NCBI RefSeq assembly: GCF_021134715.1
Contig: NC_060021.1
Coordinates: 8,960,501 to 9,024,500 of the forward strand
Reading direction: 5' to 3'
DNA from: Daphnia pulex
Taxonomy: Eukaryota; Arthropoda; Branchiopoda; Diplostraca; Daphniidae
Length of the DNA stretch: 64,000 nt
Made by a program: the position numbers and the translations under genes. The notes beneath the pieces are model-generated. The model saw only the letters and a list, made by a program, of their open reading frames with translations, ran no database searches and was not told the DNA's origin. Shown here in pieces: positions 11,137 through 23,400 of this stretch. Each line of letters begins with the position of its first letter. The stretch's first letter is position 1.

Positions 11137-12738
11137 CTTTGTTTAACACAACAGTAATAAGGAAACTTTCCAGAGAACAGTAGCTTTAATTGGAAAGTGG
11201 ATATTTACCTGATGAAAAACTGTTGGAACCAGCTAGCAGCTGTTCCCTCCGATGGAAAGCAAAAAAATAAGTCTGGTGAAAAGAATCCACGCAGTTTTCA
11301 AAACAGCTGATGATGAAATGCAACAACATTCTAAAAAAAAAAAGAATAATCAATGCACATTGCTTTGTCAATACAGAACACAAATGCATCAATAACTGCA
11401 CACACAATTCTGCCAATTTATCTCACAAAGTAGATCTATCCAGAATAAAAAAGTAACAATTGAAAACACAACTTTTTGCCTTGTGGATTTGATGACAATG
11501 TGTGTTAAGCAGTTAAGATAGAGTATTATGCATGTATTATGAAATTACTTAACTTACTCACTGAAGAAAGAAGAATGAAAAAATATAAGCTTTCAGAGCA
11601 GAAGACTTAAGCGATTAAAAGCCCCTGGAAGGACTTTTTTAAATATGTAAATATGAAATGAGAATCACTCGACAGCGTTGCCACGAATTTTTCGGAGTGT
11701 CTTTCGCACGAATACGAATATTACGCTTTACGCACGTTTTTTGTTATTTAAATTATTAATATTATAAATGCATAACTTATTATGAGATCAAATAATGGTT
11801 TATTGAGGAACGGCAACTTGATCGCCTTTACTTATTGTCGCGTTCTATTTATCAAAACAGTCGTCTATAAACTTGTAGCGGATGGCAATGACTGGAGTTG
11901 GATGCAAGATCACGAAAGGTGAAATTATATAACACCAGAGATGACAGCAACATGGAATCGAAAATAAAAACGTCTATATTTCTCTACCGCACTTTGACGT
12001 AGCGTTGCCATGCTGTTTTCAGGCTGTTTTATTACAAATAAAGTAAGAAAAGATTGCCATTTTGTTTAATATTCACCATATGGTATGTATTGAAGAGTGG
12101 CGTTACACGGATGCTAGGTATACAGCTCCTAGGTATACAGCTCAGTACACAGAAGGAATATATAGAAGGGAAAGAAGTTGAACGGAATGCGGAACTCTGT
12201 TTGACTAGGTCATTTTCAGAGACCATTAAAAGAGTCCGACTCAGCTTCGTATGTATGTAAATGCTGTAGGGATATTAGCATCGGCAACAGCACACGCAAA
12301 ATAAATTGAGGGCAGAATAAAATCATATTGAAATAGGTGGAAAAAGAATTAAGATTCATCGTGTGTATGTGTGTAGGGAGGAGAGAGGGTATATCAGAGG
12401 CTACCGAACGCAACCTGGTTTTCCTTCGAGTGGATTGCGCCTTACAAAATTTACTGAATACGAAAATCATGTACAGGCAACAAAACAGATGTAATACCAA
12501 CCGAACAGAGAAACGGATCTAATTGCACGAGAAGATACATAATTAGTTAAATGGGGGAGGAAAGCTACTCGAAACGGAAATAAAGGAAAGATAAGTAGAC
12601 ACCTGTCAGGATGCACGGTGAACGTGTGCCTCGCGGGATTATATAATGGGAATGTCGAAAGCACAAAAGCTGAGATGGTGCACGAGTGAAGATATATAAG
12701 AGATAGACGGGTAAAGAGACGGGAAAAATGGTGTGTCA

Positions 12739-12788
12739 GGATCGGCCCGGATTGGACTTTTGGTGTTCAGACGCCATAGGGCCGATCC
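12739..12788. repeat. Perfect 10-bp GC-rich stem with 30-nt loop
   Basis: GGATCGGCCC and GGGCCGATCC form a perfect inverted repeat around a 30-nt loop inside otherwise AT-rich DNA. It lies about 1.7 kb after the futsch stop codon, so it could be a structured element of that 3'UTR. Confidence 0.65.
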
Positions 12789-14497
12789 ACGTGGGAACAG
12801 ATTCGACAGTGTTGTGACTTTTGTGGTAGAGGGAGGGGATATATATGGGTAAGCTTGAAAGTTGAATTATACTGTATTATAATATAGTGTATCTAATCAT
12901 ATCGATGATTATCTAAAAGCTTCAAAGCACTGCAAGAAGTTACTCACAAAACACTGAAGACTATTATATTCGAGTTTCTTTTGCTTGTTGGTTTTCTGTC
13001 GGGATGTAGAAGATTCGGTGAGGGATGTGTGGGTGGAGGGGAACGTTTCTCGCTTGAAAAGGGTCTCGTCTTTTTTTTCTCTCGGTTCGGGTTGGTTTTA
13101 AGTTCGTGAACATTTTGTCCATATCGCACGCATGAATCACGAAAAAGCTGCACTTGGGTGTCTCACATTTCTCGCCGCACTTGACTCTCTCTCTCTCTGT
13201 CTCTCTTTTCTTTCTATGTGTGTGTCGTTTCAGCCACTTGGAAATCATAAGTGAAAATTAAATCATTCCTTGCACATATCTACGCATATTGCCAGGAATC
13301 GGGGCGTTGGCTTTCGGTGTCGGCATCAAATTCGCAGCTACTTCCATCACTAGATGAGCTTTTAATTTTTCTTAAGTTTTATCACATCGGAGGCTGCAAT
13401 TCTCGCCCTGTTTGTCAAGGATTTTTTAATTCTTTTTTTTTGTTTGTTTTTGAAATTAAAAAGGAAGTGGGGAAATGGGGTGATACAGAAGGAATCCCCG
13501 ACAAATGCTGTGCTCTTGTGTGATTGTTACTGATCGCCAGATATGGGAGGGTAATCGGTAATTCCGATCCGTTTCTTCAGCTCCTGTGTCTCTTCATTTT
13601 CGCCTTCGCTCATATCACATTAATTTTGCGAATATCAATCGACTTTAGAAGGGGAGTTTCTAATGTGGTTTAAATCGAAATCCCCGCCATAGTTATTCCG
13701 TATCGTTCGGACGTCCTGGGCAAATGTGGATAGCACTTTGAATTCTGTAAGCGTTTGAATGAAAGAAGAATGAGCAAATGAAATAGAATAAAAAATAATG
13801 AATTGCTGCTGCTGCTGCACAAAAGAAAATGTCGAGGAAGAAATGTTCCTTTGATTTCGTTCAGTATTCCCTGTTCATCCTTGAAATGAAAAATCAAAGC
13901 GATGCGCTTCTTTCACTAAATTCCGGAAGTCCTCACAAGTTGGGGGCGCCACGTTGACGGTCGTCCCGCTTGCGCTTAGCTCTGATGATATTTTACCCGT
14001 ACATTGGCCTCGACAAACATTTTCCTTTCTTCTCGTGTCCACTTTTCCGAAAATATAATAAGAAAAGGGGAGAAAAATGGATTGCAATTCAAATAACAAG
14101 CCTAATAGCTACTTAATAAGGTTTCTTGAGAGTGATACAAGAAGCAGGCAAATATCTAAACTCGAGAAAAAAATCACAGCAATAATCGGAGGAGGCTGCT
14201 GCTCTATGAAAGAGGGCGCAATGGTTATCGAGAAATGCCGAAAAGTATAAATATAAATTAAGATGAAAGTTTTCTTGTTTTTTTGTTCGGCTCACTACAT
14301 AAGTAAAGTGGAAGGAAAGTCTACCTCGTCAGGATTTCTTTCAAATATTTTTTTTTTTTTGGGAGGGGGGGATTTTTCTTTTTGTTCGTTTCTTCTTTTT
14401 CAATTCAATCACTCTCCGACGCACGGAAACGCAGGGTGGAGCCTTTCTCACATCTCAACAGGAAAACAAGAGGGAGGAATTATAGTAGTCGGACGTC

Positions 14498-17400
14498 TTA
14501 AAATTCCAGCCGATAGGCCGAGCAAGAAGTCTCGTGATCTTGTAAATTGATCGTGCAGCGGGAGGCTGATGGTGCCAAATCAATGCGATTGCGGGCAAGT
14601 AGATCCTCGTTGGCGCTGACCCAGGTAGCCAGTGCGTCCGAGTCGTAGGTGGGAATGATGGTGACGTCTGCGAAAAATTATTAACAAAATTATTACAGCG
14701 TTGCAAAACTGTTGTGACAAATGTCTAGTACCTAAATCTTTGTCGTCGCCAGTCCAGGATTGTTTGCCCTCCAAAAGAGCGTCAAGAACTTGAGCGGACG
14801 GCTCTAGAGTACTCAGTACGTAGTGTCGAGCCCGGATGCGCTTGAAGAAGTCCACGTCCGAATATCGAGGATCGCTGTGATGCGGGATGTACGCCAAATC
14901 GACGTAGAATGGGGCGCTGGCAGCGTTGTTGGCGCCGTTGGCGGCTTTGTCGGAAGCTTTGTGCCCGTTGTTGGTTGCAGTAGCTGGGCGCTTGAGCGGG
15001 GAACCGTTGCTGCCGTTACTGGAAAAGACGACACCAGGAGCTACAGGGGCTGGTAAACCCAATGGCTTGCCCCACGAAGCCAATGTGTCTTCGTGTTGTT
15101 GCTGTTGTTGCTGCTGTGGTGAAAGCTGTTGCGAAAGCGGATGAGGCTGTGGACTGGGAAGAGGTGACGTTTGTGGCAACACTCGTTCATCACGCGAAGA
15201 AGATGTGGTCGCAGCTGTCGTGACGTCCTAAACAAAACACAACCGTCAGTTTTAAAGGTATTACAAGTTTGAAATAAAAGAGGAAACGTACCAATTGTCT
15301 GCTGGTCGGACTGATAACTGCGGGCTCGGATTCGTAAACATCAGGAGCCACGTAGGGATGCTGCACGTCTCTTGTCGGCGTGCGGTCGTTGCGGTTCAGG
15401 TCCTCGTACTGGCCGTGCAAATTGCCGACGACCTCCTCGGTCGTGGCGCTCTCACCGCTTTCGTAGTAGTGATAAGAGTTGCCATTTTGGTGATCTCCAA
15501 TGTGACGGTAGTCGTCGTTGATGGCCTCCTCCGTCGGATAGAGATCAGCCTCGTCGTACGAGTCGCTGTACTTGGTCGCGTAGGGATGGTAATGGTGGTC
15601 TTGATCGTCGTGTTCCGATTCGTACAGATACGCTTCCTGATCTGAGGCCTCGTCTGGATGCGGATGGGAAGATTTCTGGGTCGTTTCAACATAATCCAAA
15701 TGCTGAGCGTAGTACTCGTCCGTGTACTCGGCAACTGGAACGGACGACGATTGCGAATCTGAATGGCGATCAGACTCGAAATCCGACAGGTGTTGTTGGT
15801 GATGTTGTTGTACTGGCGGTTGTTGCTGTTGCTGATAGTAGAGCGTGGAAGAGGCTAGCGGTTCGGAATGGTCGGTATCGTCATCGACATATTGATCGGT
15901 GAATGGATTCGGAGACGACGCTGTGTCCTTTTCTTTAAGCCAAATGTTGTGCGGCGCCAATTTAGGATCGGCTAACTCGGCTTTGCTATTGGCTTTGAGA
16001 TCCACTGGAGTCTGTTGCTGGCCCGGTTGGATCAGTTGGGTCGTGTTGGCTGTCGTAACGGGGTCAGTTGTCTCTGACGAACAGCTGATATCGCTACGGG
16101 GCGTCAGGGATCGCTGCTCGAGCCGCTGCTGTTGCAAAAGGGTTGGATCAACGCTGCTGCCGGATCGGTCATCGGAATAGTCTGAACGGGTGCTGGAGAT
16201 GGCGGACGCCGAGTCATCCACTTTGGTTTCCAAGTGAAAGTCTGACGATTCCGAGGTCTGGATACTGGACAGAGAATCTTTGTTGGCTTCAAAGTCACCG
16301 TGGCTGCTACAGCGATCGGTGCTGAATGGAGAGGACGGTACAGGACTGACGGGCGCCACATCCAATTCTTTTTTTATATTCAGTTCGCCAGTGGCGCTGC
16401 GAGGTTCGACGTGGCTGACCAAAGACGGCCGATCCAACTTTTCAGCTGGATAATCGTCGTCGGTAGCATGGGAGATGATGGAGCTGGTGGCCGAACGGTC
16501 ACTGATCGATTCAGATACGACATAGTAAGGTCGGGCACCAGGTTCTCTGTCGTCCCAGCTGGAAGGACCGCTTGAGAAGGCCGATTCTTCCGGTTGATGA
16601 CGAGCGCCGGATTCAGCAGCCAATGTCAATTTGTCAAACGTCTTGGATGACCAGTTGCTGTCCAAACTGGGAGGTTGAGCTCCATCAGTTTCGCCATCCG
16701 ACGACGCTATGGTTGATAATTTGCTCGCAGTGCTGATGCTGACACCTTCGTATCCAGCTGCCAAGTAGTTGATGGTCGGCGTCAGTGAGGTCGCTGCAAC
16801 ATCTTCATCTTCATCCTCTTCGTGTTGTTTCTCGGCTCCAGCCAAAGAAGTGGAAGAATTGGAATGGACTTCCATCGAATCCAAACTGGATGGCTGACTC
16901 CCGTCTCTAACGTCGTCTCCGAATCGAGTAGGTGGTGGTGCCGCGAAGGATTCCAAATTAGCAGCTGCTGGGATCACCGTTGATTCAACGGCGACTTCTC
17001 GGCGGGCAATATTGGGCGAGAGTGGCGTTTTGGGGGTGACGGAAGTCGACGATGAGCAAGACACATTTGAGCAATCAATAGTCTCCGGTTTCAATTGCTC
17101 CGTCTTGTCAACGACATCTAATTTAGCCAAATCAGCGCTCTTCGGTTTCACTTCTTCGATGACATTCTTGGAAGTCTCAACTAGTGCGACTACTGGTAAA
17201 TTGGCCAGTGGATCGCACTTGAGTTGGGATGCGGCCTGTGGAATGACTTCTAGCTCAGGAGTGACGGCTTTCACTTCCACTTTAGTTTCCAATTTGGACA
17301 AGGATTCTGCGACTTCAGCTACTTTCGAAACAGCAGATGATGATGCCTCTTTGACATCGTGAATAACTTCTTTGACTTCTTCTACAGTTTCTTTTTTTGA

Positions 17401-20400
17401 TGCAAATAAGTCACTTGACATCTTTTTAACATCTTCGATAGTTTCTTTGACTTCCTCTACTTTGGACGACAAACCTGAATGGGCATCACAATCTGTAACC
17501 AAGGACATTTCTTTCACCTGTTGAACTTGGGTTTCTTGTAAGATCGATTCGCATTTTAGCGCTAATTCTTCTGTCTTTTTGACATCTGGGATGATTTCTT
17601 TGGCTTCCTCTTCGGTTTCTGATTTTGATGATGATTCAAAGGACACTTCTTTGACCTGCTGTACTTGGGTTTCTATCACTGATTCAGATTTCGACATTGA
17701 TTCAACCGCCTCTTTGACATCCTGGATGATTTCTTTGATCTCCTCTACTTGCGGTTTGTGCAAGTCAGCCTCGGATTTTGATGCCGTTTCAACGGATGCC
17801 TTCTTTGCATCAGCAACAATTTCTTTGATCTCTTCCACTTTGGATGTGAGCGAATTAGCATCGATTGTCATTTCAAGAGAGGCTTTTCTTACATCCGAAA
17901 TGATTTCTTTGGCTTCCTCCGCTTTAGGTTTGGTTAAGTCAGCATCGATTGTCATTTCAACGGATGCTTTCCTAACATCCGAAATAATTTCTTTGGCCTC
18001 TTCCACTTTAGATTTAGGCAAGACAGCATCGATTGTCATTTCAACGGATGCTTTCCTTACATCCGAAATTACTTCTTTGGCCTCTTCCACTTTTAGTTTG
18101 GTTAAATCAGCATCGAGTGTCATTTCAAGGGATGCCTTCCTTAAATCCGAAATGACTTCTTTGACCTCCTCCATTTTAGGTTTGGTTAAATCAGCATCAA
18201 ATGTCATTTCAAGGGATGCATTTCTTGCATCCGAAATTATTTCTTTGACCTCCTCCATTTTAGGTTTGGCTAAGTCAGCATCAAATGTCATTTCAAGGGA
18301 TGCCTTTCTGACATCTGCAACGGTTTCTCTGACTTCTTCGTCTTCGGAGTGGCAAACAGTTTCAGATTTTGGCGCCGATTCTAGAGTAGCCTTTACATCA
18401 GCATGAATAATTTCTTTGATCTCCTCCACTTGAGATTTAGACGAATTGTCGGATTCAAGTTTGAATGTCTCTTTGACGTCAGCGAGGATTTGTTTAACAT
18501 CCTCTACTTTGTCTTTGGATGGAGTGCTGTCGGTTTCCGATTTGGTTGTTGATTCAGTAAGTGACACTTTGACATCTTGAATGGTTTCTTTGATCTCATC
18601 TACTAGAGAGTTAAGAGAGGAGTCAGTTTCCGATTTGGATGGCAATCCTTGTGGGAACGTGAGTTCTTTCAGAAGTTCTGGTCCATCGATGGGTGAGCTG
18701 GCAGTGACCGGAGCAACGAATACGAGGTCGGTAGTATCTGTGACTGGTTCACTAGCTACCGATTTAATGTCAGACTCAATAGTTGCCGACTTAATTTCAG
18801 CCTCAGTGGATGCCGATTTAATTTCAGTCTCAATAGCTGCCAATTTAATTTCAGTCTCAATAGTTGTCGACTTAATTTCAGCCTGAATAGTTTCCGACTT
18901 AATTTCAACCTCAGTGGATACCGATTTAATTTCAGCCTCAATAGCTGCCAACTTGATTTCAGTCTCAATAGTTGCCGACTTAATTTCAGACTCAATATTC
19001 GCCATCTTCTTTTCAGATTCGCTAACTGTTGTTTTAATTTCAGACACCACTGCTTCCACTATCGCGTCCTTTTCCACTGAAGTGATCGACGATGCCGAAA
19101 CATTGGAAAGCTTTCTCTCGGGAATATCCAACTCGAGTTCCAATGGAGCTGCTTCAGAAGTAGAGGATCGCTGGGATTTCACTTCCGCTGATAAAACAAC
19201 AGTTTCAGTAGTTGCCTGTAGGATGGGCTCGACTACAGCTAAGACATCTTTTTCAGTCTTTCCGTATTTCTCGCATTTTTCAAACACTGGAACAGACTCC
19301 TCTTCTTCCTCCTTGGCTGCCATTCCAGTAGGCTCCTTCTCTTTGGTAAGGCATTCACTAACCTTTTCAACCAGTTCGACTGAGCAGATCTTCTGAACCA
19401 CCTCTTCAATGAAGCCTTTCTCTTTTCCCGAAACTTGCGGTACTTCAACTTCGTCGACTTTGACTGATTTGGTATCTGTAGTTTGAATAGGAACCTCTGG
19501 GATGGAATCCTTAACGTCTTTCTTTTCAATATATTCAGTTGGATGGGCTTCGTCGTGGACTGCAATGGAAAGTTCTTCCTTCTTAAACACTTCTTTGGTC
19601 TCTTCCAACGAGACTTTCTCTTTCTCCTGCGATTCCACTGGCTTTGTATCCATTTTGGACACTTTGACATCTTCTACGAAAGAACTTTTAACATCCTCGA
19701 CAAAGTTTTTGACTTTATCCAGGAAACTTTCATGAGAATCGGCGTCTTTTGTCGATTGAGTTGATTCAGAGTCAACCGCTTGGAAACTTTCAACGATGTG
19801 CTCGCTGGTTTTGACAACTTCAGCTTCCAAGTCAACAGAAACTTTAACAGACTTGTCGTCCGTCGTCGAGACTTCAACCTTTTCGGTCACGATATCTCCC
19901 ACAATCATCTCAAGGATATCAGATTCATCCAATGGCTTCGTTTCAGGCGATTTGGCGATTTCTTTAACGCTGGATTCTTCGACCTTTTCAGCTTTGACGG
20001 ATTTGTTGTCTACTACCTTGGAAACGATTTCTTCTTCAACCTCCTCCTCCTCCTCCTTCTCGGCGGGTTTGACTTCGGGAGTGGTTTTCTTGACTTCCTC
20101 GCTCTTCTTTTCTTCAACAGCAGCGCATTTCGCTTCTAGTGGAGAAGAAATCTTTTCTTCGGTTTTCTTCTCTACGGCCGCCTCACATTTCTCTTCTGGC
20201 TGTTTTTTCTCAACGGTCGTTTCTGTCGAAGGTTTCTCCTCTGGCGTCTTCTGTTTGGACTTTTCCTCAGTGGCTGGGGTTTTCATGAAATCACCGTACT
20301 GGTTGTCGATGGAGGCACGGAATTCCTCCGCTTCGGCCTCTTTGGAACGGGAGACTGCAGTACCGTCAACTGCTGATTCTTCTTTCTTATCCGAGTTGAA

Positions 20401-23400
20401 TTGGCTGGATGGAAGCTGTCGATCCTCACTCTGTCCTTGCGGCTCCTCGTAGCTGAAAGAAGAAGCGCCCTGATCTTCTTCGACGGGAGTGATGGGCACG
20501 GCACTATCTTTGGTTTTGATTTCCTGCTGGAAGGCTTCCTCCTCTACTTCCACACCATCGTCCTCTTCGTCCAGCACCAGAGGGGTAGGAATTTCTTTGA
20601 CTGGAGATTTGACTACAGGAGGGCTAGGTGCTGGTTGATGTGGAGCTACAAAATCGACCACGTCTAACGGGACGGAAATAGGAACGGGTCGAACGACGAT
20701 TTCTGCTTTGAATTCTTCTTCGACTTCAACTGACGATGGGCCGGAAGATTCATCGTCAACCACTGCTAAGGACGACGACTTGGTAGTCTGTTGCATATCT
20801 TTGGGAGAAGACTCCTCCATCTGTGGGGCGGACTTTTGTGTGAATTGATGAGATTCCGGTTGGGATTCCATCGAAGATAGCTGCTGTTCTTCTTCATAGA
20901 GACTAGCGCCGGAACGATCAAGGACGGGCGTTGGTTCTAGGTCGGAAAGGGAAGAGAGAGATGAAAGGGCATCCTCTTGGTGGCCCGTGCTCTCCACAGT
21001 CAATTCATGTGATTGGCGTTTTTCAATATCATGTTGGTCATCAACATGTTGGTCATCGATTTCTTCTTCTTTTTCGACATTGTCTACTTTTTCAGAGACA
21101 ACGTCAGCGCTTTCTTTGGATTGAATCTCTTCAGTGGTAGAGCTATCGCATGGGCCAGACAACTGAGAGGCGACCACATCCGGTTGTTTGTGATCTTCTT
21201 CTTTGTCTTTTTCTTCGTCGAGTTCTTTGTCAATGGTCTGATGTTCTAAGGAGCTCTCTTCCTGGTAGACTTTTTCCTCTTCTTCCACTTCTTTCTCCCT
21301 GTCAACATCTTCGACGTCGTCGTCTTGATGTTCTTCGGGTTGTGGCTGTGGAGAAGGAGAAAGAGGTTTGCTAGTTTCCACCGATTGGGATGAGACGGCG
21401 GGCTGAATTTCTTCTTCCACCGGCTCTGGCGAGGTTGTGGCGATTTCTTCGTGTTGGTCTTCGATGACATTTTCATCTTTTTCTTCGACTTTGTCATCTT
21501 CGACATTTTCATCCTTTTTATCTGCAACTTCTTTCTCTTCACTGGGTTCTTGCAACTCTTCGACTTGTTCCTTTGGACTTTCTTGTTGGGTAGCATCCAA
21601 GTTGTGACTTTGTTCAATTTGATCGATTATGTCATTTTCGCTCACGTTGGCCATCTCATCTCCGGATGCAACCGGCTGTGGAGAGGCTGATTTGGGTCTG
21701 CCAGCGTCGACCGATGTGGACGAGACAGCCGGCTGAATTTCTTCCTCTTCCACCGGTTCTGGGCATTCGTCCGTCTCGAGGTTGTCATCTTGATCGTTGG
21801 ATCGTTGGTCAACCTGAGCGACGTCCACCGCAACTTCGTTATCGATCGATCGTTCTTCGGCTTCATTGGCCACCTCTTCTTCGTCTTGGACATCTACAAC
21901 GTCGTCAGGTTTTCCATTTTCTTCGACGTCAGCTACTTCTTCCGGTTCCTTATCGTTGGCTGATTTTTCGTCGCATTCTTCCGGTTCAACAGTTTCTGGG
22001 ACGGTTTCTTCCTCGTCATCTGTTTTCTCTTTAACTTCCTCGTCATCTGTTTTTTCTTTAACTTCCTCGGCGACTTCCTCGGCGACTTCCTCGGCGACTT
22101 CCTCCACAACTTCATCCGTCACGGCTACTTCGGCATCTTCTGTCTCGGCGTCCGCTTCAGCATCTTCCGTCTGGACAACTTCTTCGGAGATAACCGCGTC
22201 AGCAACTTCGGGCTCCTCAGATCCGACCCCTTCATCTCCGCCATCTTCCACTTGGGCGATTTCTTCCTCATCGGCTTCCACTACCTCCTCCTCATCTTTT
22301 TCGGCGCTCTCCTCCGCCTCATCCGCATCAGCGACTTCTCCGGCGACTGAGCCTTCGGCTTGCTCTTCGGCTTGTTCTTCGGCTTGTTCTTCCTCTTTTT
22401 CTTCGACCTCATCTTCCGCGTTGGCAGGATCTGGTTCAGAATCGTGTTGCGACTGCTGTTCGACCGCTTCTACATCCTCCAAAATCTGGCTCTCAATCGC
22501 TTCCAGAACGCTCGTTTCATCCGGCACTTGGCCTCCATCTTCGGTCGGTGTGTCTTGTTTTGGTGAGCTGGCCGCCTGAGGGGCCTCGACCGCGTTGAAA
22601 TCCTCTTCGACAACGGCCGGCTGCTCTTCAGTTGGCTGTTCCTCCGTGGTGACAGCCGCCACAGCGACAACAGCTGCAGCAGCTCCAACGACAGTAGCAG
22701 CAGCAGCAGCGGCAGCTTTCACTGGTCGCTTGACAGCTTTGCCTGATGGAGTCGACGACGACGATGAAGCGGCCGGGGCCTTGGGAGCCGGTTTAGGAGT
22801 CTCTTTAGCTGCTGCGGGTTTAGGTTTAGGAGCCGCTGGCTTGTCTTTCTTTAACGGCTCCTTGGCGACGGGAGCTTTGGGTTCGGCTGGTTTGCTCGTC
22901 TCCTTGGGCTTGGCCTTGATGGGTTTGGTCATCGTTTTGGCAGGGCTGACCGGCGTCGCCTCCGTTGTCGAAGGAGCAATCTTCTTGACCAGTTTAACCC
23001 TCGTCTTGTCTTCATCTGCTGGCTGTCCCCGAACGCTGGAAGCCGAGCGTTTCTCGCGGGATTGGCTCTGACTTCTTTGAACCTTGTCTTTTATGTCCTT
23101 GTCATCGCCGGGTTTTTTATTCTTGGTGATCTCTTCGGCCCGTTTCAACGAAGCCGGACTCTTGAACGAGTGAACTCTGGCCTCGACCATTTTCATGTTG
23201 GCCACATCCTTTTTGATTTTGGGTGCCAGCGTTTTATTGGACTCGCCGTTGACGGACATGGCCGTCTCTTTCTTAGCCGCTGTCGTCGTCGTCGTTGATT
23301 TGATGGGCGCTGCTGTCGTTGGCTTGGCTTCCGCTTTCTTGGCGCGCAGTTCGGTGCTGCCCGTTCTCGACGAGCTGCTCAGAACATCAGCCTTGATGAC

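Larger units (their letters stand above)
9968..14497. other. AT-rich spacer and presumed futsch 3'UTR
   Basis: No coding gene was recognised in these 4.5 kb. The left part (to roughly 12 kb) is AT-rich spacer upstream of the right peroxidase. The right part is probably the 3'UTR of the minus-strand futsch gene whose stop codon is at 14500-14498; TTTATT on the plus strand near 11797 and 12026 could be its AATAAA signals. Two perfect-stem hairpins (11111-11136 and 12739-12788) and a direct repeat of CTAGGTATACAGCTC near 12113-12142 are the only organised structures seen. Confidence 0.5.

Noticed and set aside
17579..18406. Plus-strand open frame of 275 codons, Ser/Thr-rich and repetitive
   Set aside because: It is the antisense shadow of the 84-bp futsch repeats, kept open only because the repeat period is a multiple of three and the sense codons lack antisense stops.
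21866..22579. Plus-strand Ser-rich open frame of 237 codons
   Set aside because: Antisense of the Glu-rich futsch segment (GAA/GAG reads as TTC/CTC/TCx), with no independent gene signals.
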